From the NCBI GenBank assembly GCA_900542015.1, contig UQLY01000001.1, forward strand, positions 335,842 to 399,841: 64,000 nucleotides of DNA, written 5' to 3'. This DNA comes from an uncultured Lachnospiraceae bacterium. Lineage in GTDB: Bacteria; Bacillota; Clostridia; Lachnospirales; Lachnospiraceae. The translations under genes and the position numbers were made by a program. This document shows, in pieces, positions 33,167 to 40,992 of this stretch. How positions within the stretch are numbered: position 1 is the stretch's first letter; every line of letters starts with the position of its first letter. The notes beneath the pieces are model-generated. The model was given only the letters and a program-made list of their open reading frames with translations, did no database searches and was not told the origin of the DNA.

Positions 33167-33473
33167 TTACCGTAATCCGAATGTTTTTTCTAACGTTATT
33201 CTTATATCAGCTTCGTGCACTCCTGCTATTTTCAGAGTTTTCAATTCTGCATCTGTGACATGAAAAGTTTCTATAAACTTCAGCATGTCCGTTCTTACCT
33301 CATCAGGCAAACGTCAAAGCCTCCACCACAAGCACCATATCCAGATCTTTTGTCGCCCTGAAATCCATCTCATTTTCATGGAACGAAATATCACAGGCAG
33401 CGCCACCAATCAATACATATTGGTCCATATACTCACTAAAATAGTCACGGAATACATCCATTCCCTTTACCAT
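33167..33473 (-). pseudogene. Nucleotidyltransferase-like gene with internal deletion and frameshift
   Basis: From an ATG at 33473 the frame reads MVKGMDVFRDYFSEYMDQYV, then LIGGAACDISFHE and ATKDLDMVLVVEAL, an MNT-type G-G...D-x-D nucleotidyltransferase start. It stops at 33303 after 56 residues. In the +1 frame, LPDEVRTDMLKFIE and an acid-rich helix continue to a stop at 33167, resembling the C-terminus of the same family. The middle of the protein (about 100 residues in relatives I know of) is missing. The start overlaps the end of the regulator gene by 7 bases, like a toxin after its antitoxin. Confidence 0.75.
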
Positions 33474-34411
33474 ACATACTTCTCCATCATTTCTTCCAAT
33501 GCAATTTCAACTCTTGGATCTTCTTCTTTTTTCAGGAGCAAATAAACTGTCAACGGGTCAACTACTTTGCCGTCTTTAAACGGGATACAATAGCCCAGTT
33601 CCTGAATAATACATCCCGGCAGCTCTCCTCTTGGAACCTCTTGTTCCCTGTCTATCCTCTTTTTTCTGATATCATATTTTGTAATGCAATAAGTAGGATA
33701 TGGATTATCTCCTAACATAGACAGTTCTGCTAATGCCGATATTCCGCTTTTCATTAACTTCTCCGAAAATTCATTTTCCAAATGATACTCTCTCAATAAG
33801 GGTGATCGCAGAAATACTTCAATTATTTTCCATGTTTCTTTTTTATTGCCAATTCGTGCGTATCTCCGGAATCTGCCGGTTTTCTTTAATACCGGAATAT
33901 CAAGACTCTCTATTTCATCAAATACTCTTGTGATAGACATTTTAGAAACAGCCAGTCTTTCCGCCGCTTCCGTTACAGAGACGTTATCCCATTCATCATA
34001 GATTGCTGTCAGCAATAATTTCTGTGTTAGAAAGGAGATCCTGAAACAGGGTTTTATATCTCTGGTTTCATTCTTTTGAAGCAATAATCCCAGAAACGGT
34101 ATATAAACCTGCCGTCCTTCCCAAATAAATGCGATTCCCTCTTCCAGCATCTTATTTTTTGAATAATGGGTCAACTTTTTCAGATATAGAACACAATACT
34201 TCCCTGTTATTTGCGAAATTCTTTTATATTGTTTTCTAATCGTGGACAAGTTGATATCCTCTTTCAGGACAGCAAGAATACATTCTTGTCTGTCAGTTTT
34301 CATAGTATAGCAGTCATAATTTGCCTGCAAAACCAAAGGGAATAAATCTGCACAATCAAACGGTACAAGTTCTATTTTTTGATGTAAAGTTTTTTCAATA
34401 AATTCTTTCAT
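33467..34411 (-). CDS. Winged-helix protein, putative partner (antitoxin-like) of a nucleotidyltransferase
   Basis: 314 residues from the ATG at 34411 (AGGTGAAAAG upstream). A helix-turn-helix lies in the middle: VSVTEAAERLAVSKMSITRVFDE is cited here only as the segment around residues 155-180 with AAERLAVSKMSITR. The N-terminal part may be a restriction-endonuclease-like or sensor fold (YCVLYLKKLTHYSKNKM). Such proteins typically precede an MNT/AbiEii-type toxin gene, and here the overlapping downstream gene is a broken nucleotidyltransferase. The regulator itself seems intact and would be an orphan. Confidence 0.65.
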   Translation of the reverse strand: MKEFIEKTLHQKIELVPFDCADLFPLVLQANYDCYTMKTDRQECILAVLKEDINLSTIRKQYKRISQITGKYCVLYLKKLTHYSKNKMLEEGIAFIWEGRQVYIPFLGLLLQKNETRDIKPCFRISFLTQKLLLTAIYDEWDNVSVTEAAERLAVSKMSITRVFDEIESLDIPVLKKTGRFRRYARIGNKKETWKIIEVFLRSPLLREYHLENEFSEKLMKSGISALAELSMLGDNPYPTYCITKYDIRKKRIDREQEVPRGELPGCIIQELGYCIPFKDGKVVDPLTVYLLLKKEEDPRVEIALEEMMEKYVW

Positions 34412-34499
34412 CTTTTCACCTAACACATTTTTATAATTGTAACTCTTTTTATGTTGCAAGTCAAATTTATTTATCCCTGTATCATTTCTCCTATCGTTT

Positions 34500-35054
34500 T
34501 TATTCCGGCAGCTTCTTTTGGATCATAACGCTTCGATAATCGTACCCAAGCTCCGGCAAAATCTTTTCAAATAAATCCGCGGTACGGAACCTGAGGCTTG
34601 ACGTATTTACACAAGGATGGCACCCGAACCATTCCGAGCGCAGGATATCCTCATCCACCAACAACTTTACCTGATGTTCCCGGTCATTCATAAGCCCCAG
34701 CACGCTGACCGATCCCGGCGTGATATCCAAAAGCTCCGCCATTTTATCCGGTCCTGCAAAGGACATTCTGGAGCTGCCGATCTGCTTTGAAACCTCAGCC
34801 GTCTTAAATTTTTTATCCTCCCGCAGCATCAGCAGATAGTATTCCGTCTTTGCCGAATTGGTCAGAAAAAGATTTTTGCATATTACGGCGGGCGCTAAAA
34901 CCTCGTCTATGGCAAGGCACGCCTCCATGGTATCCGCCGCTTCGTGGTCCACTCTCTGATAGTCCACATGCAGCCGGTCAAGCAGATCATATACCCGGAT
35001 TTCCTTTTCAAGCCTTCCCGTTTCATCCTTTGGTCTTCCGTTTTCTAATGTCAT
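34500..35054 (-). CDS. YbaK/ProX prolyl-tRNA editing domain protein
   Basis: 184 residues. The YbaK fold is recognisable by YQRVDHEAADTMEACLA, ICKNLFLTN, YYLLMLREDKKF, and the C-terminal WFGCHPCVNTSSLRF, as in PrdX/ProX-type deacylases that hydrolyse Ala-tRNA-Pro. It acts in trans in the cytoplasm. One copy of a 25-base direct repeat lies within codons near its N-terminus. A TATAAT and a small hairpin lie in its 245-base upstream region, which otherwise shows no gene. Confidence 0.9.
   Translation of the reverse strand: MTLENGRPKDETGRLEKEIRVYDLLDRLHVDYQRVDHEAADTMEACLAIDEVLAPAVICKNLFLTNSAKTEYYLLMLREDKKFKTAEVSKQIGSSRMSFAGPDKMAELLDITPGSVSVLGLMNDREHQVKLLVDEDILRSEWFGCHPCVNTSSLRFRTADLFEKILPELGYDYRSVMIQKKLPE
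34989..35013. repeat. 25-base direct repeat, copy 2 (inside the prolyl-tRNA editing gene)
   Basis: Identical to 33133-33157. As it encodes conserved-looking residues of the editing protein, this is probably the original copy and the intergenic one the duplicate. Confidence 0.85.
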
Positions 35055-35299
35055 GATTCTCTCCTGCAGGTTTTATTTTTACGGAAACCGCCGCAAAAAG
35101 AAGCGGTTACTTTTGTTTTTATTATAGCACATAAAATTTTTTAAGCAAAAAATTGTTACCGTACTAAACCTGCCGTTAAATCCATCCGATAATATTTATA
35201 AAATGATAGGTATCAGGTATTGATACAATAAACTTAAAAATCAGCTATGGAGAGCATGATAGTTTCACGGATGAGAAGCGGATCGCGGAAAGGAAAATT

Positions 35300-35983
35300 A
35301 TGCAGATTAACAGAACGCCCAATATTGGCTATCCATCTGTGGACTGTCGGAACGTTCACACGGCTTGCCTGTACAAAAAGGAAGTAAACAAAATCGGTGA
35401 TACCTTTAAAAATTTGGTTTGCGCGCCGGATACAGAAAATACAAAAGGCACATTACCCGGTATTGACGCAAATAACGGAATAAGCGCCGTATCCATAGCA
35501 GAGACAGAAGATACCGGAGCATTTCTGGGACTTACCATGATTCCGGAAGAAGGGCAATCCATGACTTATGGTATGAGAGCGGTGCTCAGTGATAAGTGAA
35601 CGCCGGATCACCCCATTGTTCAAGTGGTTTCTAATCTCGGCGGGAAAAAAACAATTTACAATGTAGATGTGAATATGGTTGATCCGAACAACGCCACACA
35701 GCTTGAAATGTTTGCATTACTTAGTTACGCTGACAAAACAGGGAGCGCAAACGGCGGAACCTTTGGTTTGTATCAGCAACTTAAAGTATACGGCAAAAAT
35801 GCAAGTGAAATCGGATATTGTCATAGTCTTTCCGGCACAGATGTGTTTTTGCACGAGAAGTTTGACTGGACAGCTATGATGCAAAACATGGCGCAGGCGT
35901 ACCATGCCGCCGGAATCGAACATCAGGCTAAGGATTGCAGCATACTGTTTGATTTTCTCAATACTTATATAAACACAAAATAA
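35300..35983 (+). pseudogene. Hypothetical gene interrupted by an in-frame TGA
   Basis: Two open segments, 35300-35599 and 35600-35983, are in the same frame and are separated only by TGA at 35597-35599. The sequence around it reads VLSDK-stop-TPDHPIVQVVSNLGGKK. The C-terminal part (LEMFALLSYADKTG, GGTFGLYQQLKVYG, SGTDVFLHEKFDW) looks like one continuous domain with the N-terminal part, about 227 residues in all. I do not know its function, but the pattern resembles a paralogous family of Lachnospiraceae. A simple nonsense mutation is the likely cause. Confidence 0.75.
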
Positions 35984-36045
35984 GAATGCTAAGGAGAGAC
36001 TATGTAAGGAAATAGCTTCTCCCTTCAGTTTTGTAGTCGACCGGT

Positions 36046-36467
36046 ATGATTGAATTTGTAAGAGAATCAATACATTTGGAGAATTACATAATAGAAAACA
36101 GAATTTACGATGAAAAGAACAGTCTTTGGTATGACAAACGAGGAGATTATTATTTGCCTTGTTTGGAATTATCCGAAGAAGAAGCACAGCCAATCAGGGT
36201 ATAGGGACAATGCCACAGCCACTATCTAAAGAAAAATTATAGAGTGTTGTATATGAATTTGCTGACAAGCGGCAGGCTTAACAATTATCTTGCTGATATT
36301 GACAAACAGGCAGAAAATATATTCCTTTGGCTGGTAAATCAGATGGCAGACGTGAAGGCGTGACCGAACAACCCAAAGCAGAGAATCAAATGGAATGGGC
36401 TTGTTAGATGAACAACATTCGTAGCAGAGTCACGGAAATCGTAAATAACGATTTAATTTACAACTAA
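36046..36467 (+). pseudogene. tnpV: Transposon-encoded TnpV remnant
   Basis: Fragments in several frames correspond in order to TnpV-type proteins: GDYYLPCLELSEEEAQPI, then YRVLYMNLLTSGRLNNYLAD, QAENIFLWLVNQMADVK, GVTEQPKAENQMEWA, and MNNIRSRVTEIVNNDLIYN. At least one frameshift and two stop codons interrupt it. TnpV is carried by conjugative or composite transposons of Firmicutes, so this marks a decayed mobile element at the left part of the AT-rich island. Confidence 0.75.
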
Positions 36468-36480
36468 CAGCAATGAATAA

Positions 36481-36507
36481 GGGCAGGGAGTATCAAATTC
36501 CCTGCCC
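36481..36507. terminator. Hairpin between convergent remnant and hypothetical gene
   Basis: GGGCAGGGA (36481-36489) and TCCCTGCCC (36499-36507) form a strong 9-base stem with a 9-base loop. A T-rich tail follows on both strands, so it can terminate the minus-strand gene pair and anything from the left. Confidence 0.65.
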
Positions 36508-36521
36508 TCATTTATCACTTA

Positions 36522-37061
36522 TCACCTTTTATTTGCCCAAAAAGTAAGATACATTTGAGCAACCGATTCAAGCAACACAAACAATATATGTAAAATAATA
36601 AAGATACAGATAGCTGTAATGTATTTTAATGTTACAACCGGTAAAAGATTCTGCATTAGAGAAATCACAATAAGCCCTACTAAATATATAATCTCAACAA
36701 TAACATTGTAAGCTATATTAGAAAGTAAAATCTGAAATAAGGATAATTGCTTTCCATTAACCGGCTTATATTGCTTTTTGTTTGACTCGGTTTCTTTTAG
36801 GCACTGTATATTATTGTTGTCCGCAGATACTAAAATTGTAATAATCGCTACGGAAAAAGAAATTAAAATTGCTACGATGTTTATCTGTGTATCTATAAAC
36901 CCAGAAAAAGTCAACAAAACTTTTTCTGAATTGCCGATATTAAAAAATATCGCTAATAGCAATGCGGTCAAGGCAACCAGCATTGGAATGAGGAATTTGA
37001 TAAAGACCTTTTTCCTTGAAATAAAATAATCTTTGATTGGAACAAAAATTATATTTTTCAT
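36522..37061 (-). CDS. Hypothetical membrane protein of a two-gene unit
   Basis: 179 residues with four predicted membrane helices, near residues 23-43, 52-76, 112-137 and 143-170. The N-terminus (PIKDYFISRKKVFIKFLIP) is basic. I do not recognise the family. The ATG overlaps the stop of the preceding gene by 4 bases, so the two are probably one functional unit. A cytoplasmic sensor plus a small multi-helix membrane protein in an island with anti-phage-type genes would fit a defence module, but this is only a guess from the layout. Confidence 0.65.
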   Translation of the reverse strand: MKNIIFVPIKDYFISRKKVFIKFLIPMLVALTALLLAIFFNIGNSEKVLLTFSGFIDTQINIVAILISFSVAIITILVSADNNNIQCLKETESNKKQYKPVNGKQLSLFQILLSNIAYNVIVEIIYLVGLIVISLMQNLLPVVTLKYITAICIFIILHILFVLLESVAQMYLTFWANKR

Positions 37062-37768
37062 GTCTTATTCCTCGTTTCTTCTATAAATTCTTGCGCCTTT
37101 CCAAAGGAATCCGAACTATTTACTTCATTGGTTACGGCTTCAGCTACGACCGACAAATAATGTTTCATTTTCATAAGCTCAGTATCAACTTCAAATTGAC
37201 CAGATGAATTAGTTCCTCTGATAGTGATTTTCTTGATTTTTCCTGTTGCCTTATTTTGAGAGTTATCAAAATAGGCTTGTATCAGATTGTCAGGAAATCT
37301 TTTAGCACCTGTGGGACGTTTAAGACATATTTCAACTTCATCAGCAATGTCATTTCTTCCAGCAAACATCATAAAATCATCCTTGATATCTTCTTTGCTT
37401 ACTACAAGTTTTAACACTGACATAGTTTTCGCCTTTTTAATTGATGAAAGAAAATCCTCTCCCGGCATGATTTCATATGATATTGAGTAATGATATTCAT
37501 CGTCAGTATCTTCATTATAGCTAATAAATTGAGTGTTTAAATAGTCAACGATACAATTTAATGTTATGCCATAATGATTACTTTCATGAACTGCAAGAAA
37601 GCGATACTCACCAGCATTATAACGAATGCACAAATGTGTCTTCTCTTCATCGCCATCTTGCTGACGTTTGCGGGTACCCAGTTCGGTCATTGTTTCGGTA
37701 TCAATTTCATTTCGGACATGATTGTATTTTGCGGACTTGAAAATAATATTGTAGTTTCCATTTTTCAA
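37058..37768 (-). CDS. Hypothetical protein, first gene of a two-gene unit, N-terminus disturbed
   Basis: 236 residues from a TTG at 37768. The frame stays open upstream (reading ITAKDLTDRKKDITSSE before the TTG) until it meets the truncated methylase, so the true start may have been lost at that junction near 37845. It contains LCIRYNAGEYRFLAVHESNH and a KITIRGTN strand segment, a soluble alpha/beta protein of unknown family. It overlaps the membrane protein gene. Confidence 0.6.
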   Translation of the reverse strand: MKNGNYNIIFKSAKYNHVRNEIDTETMTELGTRKRQQDGDEEKTHLCIRYNAGEYRFLAVHESNHYGITLNCIVDYLNTQFISYNEDTDDEYHYSISYEIMPGEDFLSSIKKAKTMSVLKLVVSKEDIKDDFMMFAGRNDIADEVEICLKRPTGAKRFPDNLIQAYFDNSQNKATGKIKKITIRGTNSSGQFEVDTELMKMKHYLSVVAEAVTNEVNSSDSFGKAQEFIEETRNKT

Positions 37769-37830
37769 ATCCTCAAATGAATCAAGCCATACAACCTTTT
37801 CTGAACTTGTGATGTCTTTCTTCCTATCGG

Positions 37831-38190
37831 TCAGATCTTTTGCAGTAATGTATCTATGTAAATAAGGTCAATCTTCCTCTTGTGTGTTTTTTCAAGCAGC
37901 TTTAGTGAAGCAAGATTATCTCCCTCAATAAGAAAATTCATCTGTCCGCCATTATCAATGAGAAGGTCTTGATCCTCAGTTAGTACCGGTGTATGTGTAT
38001 CCAACACCTCGTCAATTTCTTCACGGTGTTCCTCAAAAACAAGACCATATTTTTTACCATTCACATCTCTTTCAAGATCGGAAAGGTAGGACAGAAGATT
38101 ACCCGTATTCTCATCCTGCGGTGCAGCAGCGATATAGTTGCGAATTTCTTTGATTTTATTCAGCAATTCCTCACGCTTTTGTTGTGTCAC
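37831..38190 (-). pseudogene. Truncated type III modification methylase (Mod) N-terminus
   Basis: 119 codons from a GTG at 38190. LIDNGGQMNFLIEGDNLASL and KIDLIYID are the N-terminal helical region and SAM-binding lead-in of type III Mod-like DNA methyltransferases. The protein should continue with the catalytic D-P-P-Y motif, but after YID the frame changes to TLLQKI and stops. Everything C-terminal is missing and replaced by the neighbour gene. The IS200-type element sits just upstream of its start. Confidence 0.8.
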
Positions 38191-38194
38191 AGTA

Positions 38195-38996
38195 AAAATA
38201 AACCCCCTGCTATGCAGGGGGAGGGCAGATCTTTAGATATAAGTATGAACTCCTGTGCTAGAATAAGAGTGGGTCTGCAAACCACAAATAAAATAGCACA
38301 GGAGGTCCTAAAAATGGACAATAACAGTTTAGCTCATACAAAATGGGAATGCAAGTATCACATAGTTTTTGCACCGAAGTATCGTCGTCAGGTAATATAC
38401 AAAGGCATAAAAGCGGATGTAGGACAAATACTGGGAACATTATGCAGAAGAAAAGGAATTGAAATAATCGAAGCAGAGTGCTGCCCGGATCACATCCATA
38501 TGCTAGTAAAAATACCACCGAAATATTCGGTATCAGAAATTGTAGGATACTTAAAAGGAAAAAGCTCACTGATGATATTTGAAAAGCACGCGAATTTAAA
38601 ATATAAGTATGGAAATCGACATTTCTGGTGTCGTGGATACTATGTAGACACAGTGGGAAAGAACACTGCGGCAATCAAAGCGTATATTCAGAATCAGTTG
38701 AAGGAAGATTTGGAATACGATCAAATGTCGCTAGTAGAGTATATCGACCCGTTTACGGGTGAGCCAGTGAAGAAAAACAAGAAATAAACCACTTGGAGTG
38801 GTAGTAGGAAGTCAAAGCAAACCAGCAAGCCCCTTTTGGGGCTGCGCCGGAATAAGGAAGCACTGAAAAAGCCCCTTTAGGGGCAGCTGTAGCTGTGGTG
38901 CAGTTGGCAGACCTTCGGTGCGCCTTCCGGGCGCAAGCAGGTAATAGCCCCTTATAGGGGCAGTGCAAGCCACCGGCTAAGCCGGTGGTCTTGACT
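38195..38996 (+). mobile_element. IS200/IS605-family insertion element with a single transposase gene
   Basis: The left end carries a hairpin CCCCCTGC-TAT-GCAGGGGG (38203-38221), and the right end a hairpin CCACCGGC-TAA-GCCGGTGG (38970-38988) followed by TCTTGAC. Y1 transposases recognise such subterminal hairpins and move single-stranded DNA. The 200 bases between the transposase and the right end contain three short hairpins of the AGCCCCTT/AAGGGGC type (38831, 38870, 38946). No TnpB gene is present. Exact ends are estimates. Confidence 0.8.
38314..38787 (+). CDS. tnpA: IS200-type TnpA transposase (Y1/HUH)
   Basis: 157 residues from the ATG at 38314, with GGAGG ten bases upstream. The HUH motif is in DHIHMLVKIP, and the catalytic Tyr is in AAIKAYIQNQL; KYHIVFAPKYRRQ is the classic N-terminus. 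It cuts and rejoins single-stranded DNA at the hairpin ends of the element. The frame appears intact. Confidence 0.95.
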   Translation: MDNNSLAHTKWECKYHIVFAPKYRRQVIYKGIKADVGQILGTLCRRKGIEIIEAECCPDHIHMLVKIPPKYSVSEIVGYLKGKSSLMIFEKHANLKYKYGNRHFWCRGYYVDTVGKNTAAIKAYIQNQLKEDLEYDQMSLVEYIDPFTGEPVKKNKK

Positions 38997-39004
38997 TTGA
39001 TATA

Positions 39005-39313
39005 TTAATGCTCATTGTTTTCCTCCGCCTGTTTCTTAATCAGCTTTGCCTGCAAAAAATCCCTCTGCATAGCTAACTCCCCAACAATTTGATCGTTTGT
39101 TGACTGACTAAAAGGTATAGAAGATGCGGAAAGCTTTACAGCAGTAGCTGCCGCTATATCTTCATTGCTTATCCTTAATTCTTGAATTTTTTTAATCGCA
39201 GCATCTCTATCTAACAATCCGTATCTTTGATAATTAAAAATAATACTATTTCTTTCGTCTATATCTTTAATCAAGGATGCTTTATCAAATGCGTCTATAA
39301 TTGGATTACTCAT
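39005..39313 (-). CDS. Small hypothetical protein downstream of the AbiE pair
   Basis: 102 residues from the ATG at 39313, which has AGGAGGA upstream. It is predicted largely helical (SLIKDIDERNSIIFNYQRYG, AIKKIQELRIS, QIVGELAMQRDFLQAKL). I do not recognise the family. It starts 16 bases after the AbiEii-type toxin gene and seems to be the third gene of that operon; it may be an accessory part of the system. Confidence 0.6.
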   Translation of the reverse strand: MSNPIIDAFDKASLIKDIDERNSIIFNYQRYGLLDRDAAIKKIQELRISNEDIAAATAVKLSASSIPFSQSTNDQIVGELAMQRDFLQAKLIKKQAEENNEH

Positions 39314-39329
39314 AATACGATTCCTCCTA

Positions 39330-40226
39330 TTACACCCACTCGACATTAGTGGCAGACCATTTGTCATTAAATTCTTTACCTACGACTGCCGCTGTAAACG
39401 GTTTTGTCAAGAAGGTCTTTATTGTTTTCAACACGGTACCGTAATCATCAGTTTTGGTGCCAATCTTGCGGACAAAAGCCTTCCACTTTTTCTGCATTGC
39501 CGCATCATTATCAAAGCACACAACCTGTTCAAACTGTTCTACTGTGAAATTGTGTTCACGGTTCGCAAAGGTTTTTCTGAGTGCTTCGGTCAGCACATTA
39601 CCGTCAAAATCGAACTTATTGGCAAGATAATAAATATCATAATAGTCTTTCATACGGCTGGAAAATTCCATCAGGCTAAGAATTGCATCAATTTTTTCAG
39701 CAACGGTCGTTTCGATGGAATAAGTATTAACTGTAGGTGCAATAAAATCATCAAGCTGAGTAGGAATTTTTCTTTTTTCCTGCTTCGGCACAATGACATC
39801 GCCAACACCGAAATCAATGCCAAACGGTGTGCGAGTATTTTTAATACGAGCGACCATTGAAGCACCTATGCCGGCATATTTCTTCGCAACGGCAATAGGT
39901 GCAATATCCTTTATCTCAAAGGTCACAAAATCATTACCGGTATGGACTGCAATAATTTCCTCAAGTAAGCCCTTTAACTGTTCCGGTGTATTAGGTATTT
40001 TCCGAAGCAAAAAATCTACATCAACTGTTACTCGGCTATCAAAGTCAGTAAGAGAGTAGAGGAACAAGCCTCCTTTTAACACGAGGTTCTCGGCATACCT
40101 GGACTTTTCCAAACGGCGCAAAAATTCCTCTTGGCAAAAGAGTTGCAAGCAGAGCTGATAGCTTCTGCCGCTTTCAGAAGCTTTGTTTTTGAGCCGTGCC
40201 AGCACGGACGCAGCTATATCAGCCAT
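39330..40226 (-). CDS. abiEii: AbiEii-type nucleotidyltransferase toxin (second system)
   Basis: 298 residues. LVLKGGLFLYSLTDF and TVDVDFLLRKIP supply the GG and D-x-D nucleotidyltransferase motifs of AbiEii/AbiGii toxins (PF08843 type). It overlaps the antitoxin gene by 8 bases. It differs clearly in sequence from the toxin at the left edge of the window, so the two loci are separate acquisitions. Expected role: growth arrest or abortive infection when the antitoxin is lost. Confidence 0.88.
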   Translation of the reverse strand: MADIAASVLARLKNKASESGRSYQLCLQLFCQEEFLRRLEKSRYAENLVLKGGLFLYSLTDFDSRVTVDVDFLLRKIPNTPEQLKGLLEEIIAVHTGNDFVTFEIKDIAPIAVAKKYAGIGASMVARIKNTRTPFGIDFGVGDVIVPKQEKRKIPTQLDDFIAPTVNTYSIETTVAEKIDAILSLMEFSSRMKDYYDIYYLANKFDFDGNVLTEALRKTFANREHNFTVEQFEQVVCFDNDAAMQKKWKAFVRKIGTKTDDYGTVLKTIKTFLTKPFTAAVVGKEFNDKWSATNVEWV

Positions 40227-40824
40227 TAAGCAGCACCTCCATCACATTCATAACCTTTGTATAAAGCTTCATTTCCTTTGCGTATTTAGACAAATTTGCA
40301 AGGTTCTTTTTTTCATCAGCAACATATGCATTGACAGCCTTATTAAAAATTTCATTGTCAAGTTTTGTGCGGTACTTAAAACAATCGCATATTGTTCGTT
40401 CACGGTCATATACAGACAATATTGCTCCGTTAAAATCGCTTGTGGACTTACCTATATCTAAAAATTCCTTTTGTATATAGTAAGCCTTCATCGGAAATTC
40501 TTCAATGTTCTTTACGGCACGGGTCGCTGTTCTCGGCACAGCAATCGACCATTCACGGGGAGAAAAATCACTATATCCGTAATGAAATAAAGCAGACTCC
40601 ACACAAATAATTCCCTGCGGAAGAAGCTCCCGAATGAGCTGTTCTTCTGTAATACTTTTACTTTGAGGGAGTTGATAAAATCCTCTACGAATCCTTTCAA
40701 TAATTCCTTCTTTACAAAAAGCCGCTACCTCGTATTTATTTATTCCGTTAGCTGCAAAATCTGAAGTTTTTGCAATGCCGCCGTTATTTTCAATTACCGT
40801 TTTTAAAATTTCTTTTTTATTCAA
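40219..40824 (-). CDS. abiEi: AbiEi-type antitoxin (second system)
   Basis: 201 residues from a TTG at 40824 (GGAAAG about twelve bases upstream); a GTG at 40845 would add seven residues without a better RBS. KEILKTVIENNGGIAKTSDF and IERIRRGFYQLP form the N-terminal winged helix of AbiEi antitoxins, followed by ICVESALFHYGYSD and the ERTICDCFKYR segment of the C-terminal domain. It is expected to repress its own operon and neutralise the toxin. Confidence 0.85.
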   Translation of the reverse strand: MNKKEILKTVIENNGGIAKTSDFAANGINKYEVAAFCKEGIIERIRRGFYQLPQSKSITEEQLIRELLPQGIICVESALFHYGYSDFSPREWSIAVPRTATRAVKNIEEFPMKAYYIQKEFLDIGKSTSDFNGAILSVYDRERTICDCFKYRTKLDNEIFNKAVNAYVADEKKNLANLSKYAKEMKLYTKVMNVMEVLLNG

Positions 40825-40959
40825 GCAAGCGCCAACTTTCCGCACACAAAAAGCAAATATTGTATGCGTTTATTATAACATGCCGTATTGAAAATCGCAA
40901 CAACCATATGCGAGCATTATTCTAAACTTGTATGCTAAAAGTAATTGACACATCAATTA

Positions 40960-40992
40960 CTTTCCGGTACGGATGTGTTTTTGCACAAGAAA
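40960..40992 (+). pseudogene. Relic of a copy of the 35300 gene family
   Basis: 33 bases match 35828-35860 with four differences (both contain GATGTGTTTTTGCAC), corresponding to the codons for LSGTDVFLHEK. The relic abuts the stop codon of the anti-sigma gene and has no open frame of its own. It suggests that a second copy or the end of the same gene once lay here. Confidence 0.65.

Noticed and set aside
35597..35599. Selenocysteine at the in-frame TGA
   Set aside because: The surrounding residues are not a known selenoprotein motif and no SECIS-like hairpin follows; a nonsense mutation is simpler.
38831..38966. Repeated AGCCCCTT/AAGGGGC units as a possible CRISPR array
   Set aside because: The units are short hairpins of unequal spacing inside an IS end; there are no equal repeats with unique spacers and no cas genes.
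38753..38968. 71-codon minus-strand frame over the right end of the IS200-type element
   Set aside because: It translates the hairpin repeats of the element end and has no RBS; it is a common false gene call in such elements.
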